From Myxococcales bacterium (GTDB taxonomy: Bacteria; Myxococcota_A; Polyangia; Haliangiales; Haliangiaceae), in assembly GCA_016720595.1 (NCBI GenBank), contig JADKKI010000018.1:124001-188000 (forward strand): DNA of 64,000 nucleotides, read 5' to 3'. Under the pieces are notes generated by a model that saw nothing but the letters and a program-made list of their open reading frames with translations, did no database searches and was not told where the DNA came from. The position numbers and the translations under genes were made by a program. Of the stretch, positions 58,453-64,000 are shown in pieces (within the stretch, counting starts at the first letter, position 1; every line of letters starts with the position of its first letter).

Positions 58453-58481
58453 TTGACTCTCGCCTTTCGCTGACTTAGCGT
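58453..58481 (+). promoter_or_regulatory. Probable sigma-70 promoter of the TRAP operon
   Basis: TTGACT at 58453-58458 and TAGCGT at 58476-58481 are separated by exactly 17 bases in the 129-base divergent gap before the TatT gene. The -35 is five of six, the -10 three of six. Transcription would start near 58488, giving a leader of about 62 bases to ATG 58550. Confidence 0.45.
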
Positions 58482-58549
58482 TCGGCCTCACCGCACGGCC
58501 AGGGTGAATGCAGGGCCGGCGACATCGTCTGAAGGGGGACCATCTGTCC

Positions 58550-59491
58550 ATGCGCGCAGCGTCATTTCTAGCTTTGGTACTCGCGACCAGCGTCTCCGTC
58601 GGGGCGTCGGGCTGCGACATCGGCAAGATCACGGTCAACACCACGTCGAAGGTCCTCCAGCGCGGACAGCCGAGCATCCAGATGGAGGCCGACTACGAGC
58701 TCGCGCGCCAGGCGATCCCGGGCGCCCTGAAGACCGTCGAGAGCTTCTGGATCGTGGATCCCAGCAACGAGCGCCTGGTGAAGATCCTCACCGAGGGCTA
58801 CTGCCAGTACGGCACCGCGTTCGTCGAGGACGACTGGGAGGTCGCGAAGTTCAAGAAGGACCTCGAGGCGATCGACTACAACAACACGCGCGCGACCCAC
58901 ATCTTCACGCGCTGCCTGAACTACTCGCTGAAGACCCTCGGCAGCCGCTGGCAGAAGGAGATCTTCGCCGACAACCAGGACGTGGTCACCAAGCTGATCA
59001 AGGACACCGGCAAGGGCAAGCGGTTCCCGCTCCTGTTCGCCGGCGCCGCGCTCGGATCGCTCATCAACCACAACCTGACGCGCATCGAGATGATCGCGTA
59101 CCTGCCCACCGTCGAGGCGATCGTCAACCGCGTGATCGAGATCGACACCAAGCAAGGCCCCCCGGCGAACAAGTCGCACGCCGCGCTGCCCTATGTCGTG
59201 CTCGGCATGCTCTACACCGCGCGCGGCAAGGCGCTCGGTGGCGATCCGGACAAGGGCCGCGCGATGTTCGAGATGGCCCTGAAGGTCACCGACAACAAGT
59301 TCCTGCTCGCGCGCACGCTGATGGCGTACCGCGTGGGCCTCGCCACCAATGACCGCAAGTTCTTCCACGACCAGCTGAAGCAAGTGCTCGAGACCGCACC
59401 GTCGGTGTGGCCCGAGCAGCGTCTCGCCAACGAGGTCGCGCATCGCAAGGCGCGGCGGTATCTCTCGCACGAAAAGGAGCTCTTCCAATGA
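58550..59491 (+). CDS. TatT-type TPR lipoprotein of a TRAP transporter
   Basis: 313 residues from ATG 58550, with GAAGGGGG about ten bases before. The signal sequence MRAASFLALVLATSVSVGAS ends in Cys (GASGC), a lipobox. The mature protein is all helical with paired repeats (QAIPGALKTVESFWIVDPSN; LVKILTEGYCQYGTAFVEDD; FPLLFAGAALGSLINHNLTR; SHAALPYVVLGMLYTARGKA). This matches the TRAP transporter TatT component family (TPAT), described for Treponema. There the TPR protein trimer caps the binding protein and makes a continuous pore for hydrophobic ligands. The stop overlaps the DctP gene start (ATGA, 59488-59491), as expected for partners. Confidence 0.88.
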   Translation: MRAASFLALVLATSVSVGASGCDIGKITVNTTSKVLQRGQPSIQMEADYELARQAIPGALKTVESFWIVDPSNERLVKILTEGYCQYGTAFVEDDWEVAKFKKDLEAIDYNNTRATHIFTRCLNYSLKTLGSRWQKEIFADNQDVVTKLIKDTGKGKRFPLLFAGAALGSLINHNLTRIEMIAYLPTVEAIVNRVIEIDTKQGPPANKSHAALPYVVLGMLYTARGKALGGDPDKGRAMFEMALKVTDNKFLLARTLMAYRVGLATNDRKFFHDQLKQVLETAPSVWPEQRLANEVAHRKARRYLSHEKELFQ

Positions 59492-60555
59492 TCCGGATGA
59501 CCAAGGTACTGGGACTAGGTGCTGTTGCCGCGCTCGGCCTGATCGCGAACTCTGCACGGCCGGCCAACGCCGATCCCGTCGAGATTCGTCTCGCAACCCT
59601 GGCGCCGTCGGGGAGCCCGTGGATGGCGGTGCTCGACAAGGCCGCCGACGAGATCAAGACGAAGACCGAGGGTCGCGTCACCCTCAAGTACTTCGAGGGT
59701 GGGCAGCAGGGTGACGAGCGCGACTTCGTCCGCAAGATCAAGCTCGGCCAGCTCGATGGCGCCGCGGTGACCTCGATCGGTCTCGCGATGATCGACGAGT
59801 CGATCCGCGTGCTCGAGGTCCCGATGCTGTTCTCGAGCGCCGAGGAGGTCGACTACGTCGCGGACAAGATGTGGCCGTCGTTCCAGAAGCGGTTCGAGAA
59901 GAAGGGCTTCAAGCTCAACGATCGCGGCGAGGTCGGCTGGGTGTACTTCCTTTCGAAGACCAAGATCGAGTCGCTGGCGGACCTCAAGGGCCAGAAGATC
60001 TGGCAGTGGGGCGATGACCAGCTGGTCGGCGCGATGTTCAAGAAGCTGTCGCTCAACGGCGTGCCGCTTGGCGTGCCCGAGGTCGACGCCAGCCTGACGT
60101 CCGGTCGCATCACCGCGGCCTACGGCTCGCCGGTCGCCGCCGTGGCGCTGCAGTGGTACTCGAAGGTGAAGTTCATGACCTCGATGCCGATGAGCTTCGC
60201 GATCGGCGCGACGGTGGTCTCGCTCGAGTCGCTGAAGAAGCTGGCCCCCGCGGACGCCAAGTCCCTCGAGGACATCGGCAAGGCGAGCTCGAAGAAGCTC
60301 CGCAAGGTCATCCGCAAGGCGAACGAGGATGCCAAGGCCACGATGGTCAAGAAGGGCGTGACCGTCGTCCAGACGCCGGTCGCCATGGTCGACGAGTTCA
60401 CCAAGAACTCGCTCGAGGTCCAGAAGCAGCTGATCGGCAAGGTCTACTCGCAGGACGATCTCGACGCGGTCCTCAAGTACCGGGACGAGTTCCGCGCGAA
60501 GAACAAGAAGGCCGCGCCCGCGCCCGCCGCGCCCGCAGCCCCCGCCGCGAAGTAA
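59488..60555 (+). CDS. TRAP transporter solute-binding protein (DctP family)
   Basis: 355 residues, ATG 59488 after AAAAGGAG. The signal peptide is MIRMTKVLGLGAVAALGLIA ending ANA. The DctP body has VEIRLATLAPSGSPWMAVLD, then GRVTLKYFEGGQQGDERDFV, then AAVTSIGLAMIDESIRVLEV. The conserved solute-binding loop LKGQKIWQWGDDQLVGAMFK and SLTSGRITAAYGSPVAAVAL are also present. The usual arginine that binds a carboxylate in DctP-type proteins is not obvious at the LKGQKIW position (K instead of R). This fits TatP-type proteins, which take non-carboxylate, hydrophobic ligands. The tail is a Pro/Ala repeat. It is followed by an intrinsic terminator, then the permeases. Confidence 0.9.
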   Translation: MIRMTKVLGLGAVAALGLIANSARPANADPVEIRLATLAPSGSPWMAVLDKAADEIKTKTEGRVTLKYFEGGQQGDERDFVRKIKLGQLDGAAVTSIGLAMIDESIRVLEVPMLFSSAEEVDYVADKMWPSFQKRFEKKGFKLNDRGEVGWVYFLSKTKIESLADLKGQKIWQWGDDQLVGAMFKKLSLNGVPLGVPEVDASLTSGRITAAYGSPVAAVALQWYSKVKFMTSMPMSFAIGATVVSLESLKKLAPADAKSLEDIGKASSKKLRKVIRKANEDAKATMVKKGVTVVQTPVAMVDEFTKNSLEVQKQLIGKVYSQDDLDAVLKYRDEFRAKNKKAAPAPAAPAAPAAK

Positions 60556-60576
60556 CGCGAAACCCCACGACGACTC

Positions 60577-60615
60577 GAAGGCCCGGGGCTAAATGCTTCC
60601 GGGTCTTTGCTTTTT
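60577..60615 (+). terminator. Intrinsic terminator between DctP and DctQ genes
   Basis: GGCCCGG (60580-60586) pairs with CCGGGTC (60599-60605), flanked by AA/TT pairs, with a 12-base loop, followed by TTTGCTTTTT. It is the clearest terminator in the window. Its place inside the transporter operon would lower the permease level relative to the binding protein, as is common for binding-protein-dependent systems. Confidence 0.75.
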
Positions 60616-60663
60616 CGGCACCCTGGATTGAAAGCGGCGCGCTGTGGCCCCTACGATTGGGCC

Positions 60664-60926
60664 GTGACCGACGAACCCGAGGACGAGGGGTCCAAGCCTG
60701 AGCCCAAGGCCGACGACAAGGCCGAGGCGCGGGCTGACAAGGCCGAGGCCAAGGCTGACAAGGCCGAGGCCAAGGCTGAAGGCTGACAAGGCCGAGGCGA
60801 AGGCTGACGCGAAGGCTGACAAGGCCGAGGCCAAGGCTGACAAGGCCGACGACAAAGCCGAGGCGAAGGCTGACAAGGCCGAGGCCAAGGCTGACAAGGT
60901 CGGAGGCGAAGTCAGCCAAGGATGCG
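60664..60926 (+). repeat. Ala/Lys/Glu-rich repeats, likely frameshifted N-terminal extension of DctQ
   Basis: Repeats of AAGGCTGACAAGGCCGAG encode Ala-Asp-Lys-Ala-Glu-Ala-Lys units. From GTG 60664 the first frame reads VTDEPEDEGSKPEPKADDKA and on to a stop at 60784-60786. The units then continue in the second frame to about 60900, and in the third frame (EAKSAKDAVPTGEADIP) into the DctQ protein. Two single-base insertions, near 60780 and 60900, would explain this. The segment would be a charged cytoplasmic leader of about 90 residues. It could also be slippage in the repeats. Confidence 0.6.
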
Positions 60927-61562
60927 GTGCCGACCGGCGAGGCCGACATCCCGGCGACGCGCAAGCAAGAGGCGATCGAGCCCGAGCCACGGGCGAGCTC
61001 GGTCGACCTCCGCGGTGCGATCACCTATCCCGACGATGGGCCGCTGTCCGCGATGGTCCGCAAGATCGACAACGGCATCGGCGTCGCCGAGCAGATCGTG
61101 CTGGTCACGATCATGTCGATCGTGATCCTCACCGCCGCGAGTCACGCCCTGCTCGATCGGTTCGCGCACATCCACGTGCCGTTCAAGGACGACGTGATCC
61201 GCGCTGGCACGTTTGCGATCGCCATGCTCGCGGGCGCGTTCGCCAGCCACCAGGCCAAGCACCTCTCGATGGATCTGATCTCGCGGCGGCTGTCCCCGCG
61301 GGCGCGCCTGTTCCTCAAGGTGCTGCTGTCGCTGTTCGTGATCTTCATGGTCGTCCTGTTCATTCGATCGGGCTTCCACAACATCACCAACGAGCAGCAG
61401 TTCGCCTCCGAGGACAAGCTGATCTCCCGCGTGCGCATCGCGTGGCTGATCCCGATCGGCGGCTTCATGATCATCCTCCACACGGTGCTCCACACGATCA
61501 TCGACGTGGACTACATCCTCCGACGCAAGACGCCACCCGAGAAGATGAGGTCGGGGCACTGA
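60927..61562 (+). CDS. TRAP transporter small permease (DctQ)
   Basis: 211 residues from GTG 60927, although the true start is probably further upstream at 60664 if two indels are corrected. The protein has four hydrophobic helices (GVAEQIVLVTIMSIVILTAA; VIRAGTFAIAMLAGAFASHQ; LFLKVLLSLFVIFMVVLFIR; IAWLIPIGGFMIILHTVLHT), the DctQ topology. An AKHLSMDLISRRLSPRA segment between helices 2 and 3 is typical of the family. It pairs with the DctM large permease that starts two bases after its stop. The N-terminal 60 residues are a polar leader, longer than in standard DctQ. Confidence 0.85.
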   Translation: MPTGEADIPATRKQEAIEPEPRASSVDLRGAITYPDDGPLSAMVRKIDNGIGVAEQIVLVTIMSIVILTAASHALLDRFAHIHVPFKDDVIRAGTFAIAMLAGAFASHQAKHLSMDLISRRLSPRARLFLKVLLSLFVIFMVVLFIRSGFHNITNEQQFASEDKLISRVRIAWLIPIGGFMIILHTVLHTIIDVDYILRRKTPPEKMRSGH

Positions 61563-61563
61563 T

Positions 61564-64000
61564 ATGCAGACCTTACTCATCATCCTCCTCGCCCTCGTGT
61601 TCATCAGCGGAGCACCGCTGTTCACGATCATGCTCGCGGGCACCGCCCTCGGGTCGTACTTCTCCGCCCGCGGCTTCACGATCGGCTTCGATGGCGCGAT
61701 CAACAAGCTGTTCGGCACCAGCGGCCGCGACGAGATCGAGGTGCTCTCCACGATCCCGCTGTTCATCTTCGCCGGCTACATCCTGGCCGAGGCCAAGACC
61801 GCCGATCGCCTCGTGCGGTTCGCCAACGCGATGCTCGGCTGGATGCCAGGCGGCCTCGCGATCGTCACGATCCTCACGTGCTCGCTGTTCACGGTGTTCA
61901 CCGGCGCCTCGGGCGTCACGATCATCGCGCTCGGCGGCGTGCTGATGCCCGCGCTCGTCCGCAACGGCTATCCCCAGCGGTTCTCGATGGGCCTGATCGC
62001 CGGCACCGGCTCGGTCGGCCTGCTGTTCCCGCCTGCCCTGCCGCTGTTCATCTACGGCACCGTCTACGGCCTGATCCAGTCCGAGGAAGAGAAGAAGCTC
62101 GGCGTGTGGGCGACCGAGCGGTTCCTGTTCGCGGGCATCGTGCCCGGCCTCGTGCTCGTCGGCATGCTGTCGGCCGTCGCCGTGACGGTCGCGGTCGTGA
62201 AGAAGCTGCCGCGGCAGAAGTTCGAGATGGGCGAGCTCGGCAGGAGCTTCCTCCGCGCGCTGCCCGAGCTGTTCATCCCGTTCGGTGTGATCCTCGGGCT
62301 CGCCAAGGGCTTCGGCCTGCCGGAGATCGCGGCGCTCACCGTGGTCTACGTCGTGATCCTCGAGATCGTGATCTACCGGATGATCAAGCTCAAGGGGATG
62401 TGGGCCATCAGCTACGAGGCGATGGCGATGATCGGCGCGATCTTCCTCATCATCCTGTGTTCGACTGCGCTCACCGACTTCATCGTCAACGCCGAGGTCC
62501 CCAAGAAGCTGATCGCCTGGACCCAGGCCCACGTCAGCTCGAAGATCGCGTTCCTCCTGGCGATCAACGTGATCCTGCTGATCGTCGGCACGGTCATGGA
62601 CATCTTCTCGGCGATCGTCGTCGTGGTGCCGCTGATCGCGCCGATCTCGCGCGCCTACGGCATCGACCCCTACCACCTCGGCGTGATCTTCCTGTTGAAC
62701 CTCGAGGTCGGGTACCTGCACCCGCCGGTCGGGCTCAACCTGTTCCTGACGAGCGTCAAGTTCAACCGACCGATCACCGAGGTGATGTGGGCGACGATCC
62801 CGTTCTTGTTAACGATGATCGTCGCACTCCTCGTGATCACGTACGTGCCGGCGCTGACGGTCGTCCCGGAGGCCGAGCGCGTCGCACCGGTGATGAACCT
62901 CGTCGAGATCGCGGCCAACGGTGTCGAGGAGAGCAAGGTCTCGATCGCGGAGATCCAGCTCGTCGATGCGGTCGGACGCCCGCTCAAGGATATCGAGAAC
63001 AAGCCGACGATCCGGAAGTTCGCCGATTGCCGGCCCAAGATCGGAGATCCCAAGCCCGGCGATCCGCCGCAGAAGCCGAAGGAGGAGCTCGAGAAGGACC
63101 TCACGGCCTGCCAGCAGCTGTTCTTCGACGTCTCGACCTGCAAGCCGAACCCGAAATCGGTCGACGCCGCCCAGGCGATCTGCGCGAACAAGGCGATCGC
63201 GGAGTGGACCGTCAAGCAGATGAACGGCGACATCCTCCACCCGGAGCGCGCGATCATCCTGATCGGCGAGCTGCCGCTGGTCGATGCGGCCGGCGATCCG
63301 CTCGAGTACGAGGCCCCGGTCCTCGATGACAAGGGGGCGCCGGTGCTGCTGCCCGGCGAGCCCGAGCTCGACGAGAACATGAAGCCGAAGCTCGATCCGA
63401 ACGGGCAGCCCGTGCTCGGACAGGGCGAGCCGAAGTTCGAGACCAAGAAGCTCGTCGGTAAGGACGGCAAGCCCGTGGTCAAGAAGCTCGCCTCGTGCGC
63501 GTTCCACAACGTCGAGAGCGAGCGCGAGGGCTGCCGCGCGCCGTTCATCGCGGTCTCGAACTGCATGATCAGCTTCGAGGAGCCCACGGACTGCATCGAG
63601 GAGAAGTCCAAGGCGTGCGGCGACGCGCCCGCACCCGAGACGCCGGCTCCGGCCAACGAGGGATCGGGAAGCGCGGCTGGATCCGCGAGCGCCGCATCGG
63701 CCGGATCGGGGAGCGCCGCCGGATCGGGCGCGGCTGGCTCGGGCAGCGCGACCGCCGAGGCAGGCAGCGCGGCTGCCGGGTCCGGCAGCGCGACCGCCGA
63801 GGCAGGCAGCGCGGCCGCCGGGTCTGCCGGGTCTGCCGGGTCCGGCAGCGCGGCTGCGGGCTCGGGTGCCCCCACGCCGCCGCAGGCCGGCAACCCTGCG
63901 CAGTGTCGCAAGGAGGTGTTCGCCACCTGCGTGCGCGAGCAGATCCAGAGCTGCACGCACGACGCCGTCAAAGAGTTCGTGGCGGAGAAGGACAACCTGA
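61564..64000 (+). CDS. TRAP transporter large permease (DctM) with long Cys-rich C-terminal extension, partial
   Basis: At least 812 residues, open at the window end. The first 438 residues are a DctM permease: helix 1 QTLLIILLALVFISGAPLFT, then PLFIFAGYILAEAKTADRLV, VFTGASGVTIIALGGVLMPA, GTGSVGLLFPPALPLFIYGT and NLEVGYLHPPVGLNLFLTSV. It couples Na+ or H+ entry to solute uptake. Normal DctM proteins end there (about 430 residues). This one continues for 370 or more soluble residues: a segment with cysteine-bearing pieces (FADCRPK, LTACQQLFFDVSTC), a Gly/Ser/Ala repeat linker (63660-63880) and again cysteines (CRKEVFATCVREQ). The extension is unlike any DctM I know. The gene follows DctQ by one base. 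Confidence 0.88.
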   Translation, partial: MQTLLIILLALVFISGAPLFTIMLAGTALGSYFSARGFTIGFDGAINKLFGTSGRDEIEVLSTIPLFIFAGYILAEAKTADRLVRFANAMLGWMPGGLAIVTILTCSLFTVFTGASGVTIIALGGVLMPALVRNGYPQRFSMGLIAGTGSVGLLFPPALPLFIYGTVYGLIQSEEEKKLGVWATERFLFAGIVPGLVLVGMLSAVAVTVAVVKKLPRQKFEMGELGRSFLRALPELFIPFGVILGLAKGFGLPEIAALTVVYVVILEIVIYRMIKLKGMWAISYEAMAMIGAIFLIILCSTALTDFIVNAEVPKKLIAWTQAHVSSKIAFLLAINVILLIVGTVMDIFSAIVVVVPLIAPISRAYGIDPYHLGVIFLLNLEVGYLHPPVGLNLFLTSVKFNRPITEVMWATIPFLLTMIVALLVITYVPALTVVPEAERVAPVMNLVEIAANGVEESKVSIAEIQLVDAVGRPLKDIENKPTIRKFADCRPKIGDPKPGDPPQKPKEELEKDLTACQQLFFDVSTCKPNPKSVDAAQAICANKAIAEWTVKQMNGDILHPERAIILIGELPLVDAAGDPLEYEAPVLDDKGAPVLLPGEPELDENMKPKLDPNGQPVLGQGEPKFETKKLVGKDGKPVVKKLASCAFHNVESEREGCRAPFIAVSNCMISFEEPTDCIEEKSKACGDAPAPETPAPANEGSGSAAGSASAASAGSGSAAGSGAAGSGSATAEAGSAAAGSGSATAEAGSAAAGSAGSAGSGSAAAGSGAPTPPQAGNPAQCRKEVFATCVREQIQSCTHDAVKEFVAEKDNL

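Overview
The window is about 70% G+C and densely coded. Most neighbouring genes overlap by 1-4 bases (ATGA, GTGA or TGATG junctions). The gene content points to a myxobacterium-like member of the Myxococcota, perhaps Nannocystineae or Kofleriaceae. It has Hanks-type Ser/Thr kinases with C-terminal membrane segments, an MglA-like GTPase, a GltJ/AgmX-like zinc-ribbon/GYF protein, a pilR-pilA pair with a sigma-54 promoter, many hybrid sensor kinases and many lipoproteins. The lineage is an inference from content; no rRNA or tRNA gene is present to confirm it.

Layout. (1) 182-3080, plus strand: an SPFH/SHOCT protein, a methyltransferase and a FAD oxidoreductase. (2) 12062-2909, minus strand: five overlapping or near-abutting genes for large membrane proteins. 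Four are DUF2723 (TMEM260-like) paralogues and one is TMTC-like with C-terminal TPRs, so this looks like a protein O-glycosylation locus. It is divergent from (3) 12107-14298, plus strand: a PilR-type sigma-54 activator, a textbook -24/-12 promoter and a type IV pilin gene whose frame is broken. A TPR-like membrane-anchored protein follows, also with a damaged start. (4) 22307-15411, minus strand: a lipoprotein, a MacB/LolD-type ABC pair and a large Ser/Thr kinase; a small collagen-like gene (22414-22749) reads the other way. (5) 44613-22758, minus strand: a very long directon carrying hemW-hrcA-grpE-dnaK-dnaJ, an LpoA-like lipoprotein, an M50 protease, a zinc-ribbon protein, an MglA-like GTPase, a histidine kinase (frameshifted), two CNNM/CorC proteins, an RluA-type pseudouridine synthase, larB-larC, two coupled PAS kinases and two small genes. 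(6) 44606-45763, plus strand: a cysteine desulfurase. (7) 58420-45738, minus strand: peptide-binding lipoprotein, histidine kinase, receiver-GGDEF protein, gpsA, HDAC-like hydrolase, Ser/Thr kinase, lipoprotein and the GltJ-like protein. (8) 58550-64000, plus strand: a TatT-type TRAP transporter operon, cut by the window end inside an unusually extended large permease.

Themes. Surface motility and adhesion machinery (PilR/PilA, MglA-like, GltJ-like) and membrane-linked signalling dominate. The most interesting region is the DUF2723/TMTC array beside the pilin locus: bacterial relatives of two distinct eukaryotic O-mannosyltransferase families sit in one apparent operon.

Quality caveat. At least seven single-base frame disruptions are visible (near 3110, 8715, 14020, 14130-14170, 14450, 34720, 60780 and 60900). 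Each leaves a recognisable protein continuing in another frame. Some or all may be indels of the assembly rather than biology, so the affected entries are described as frameshifted genes rather than dead ones.
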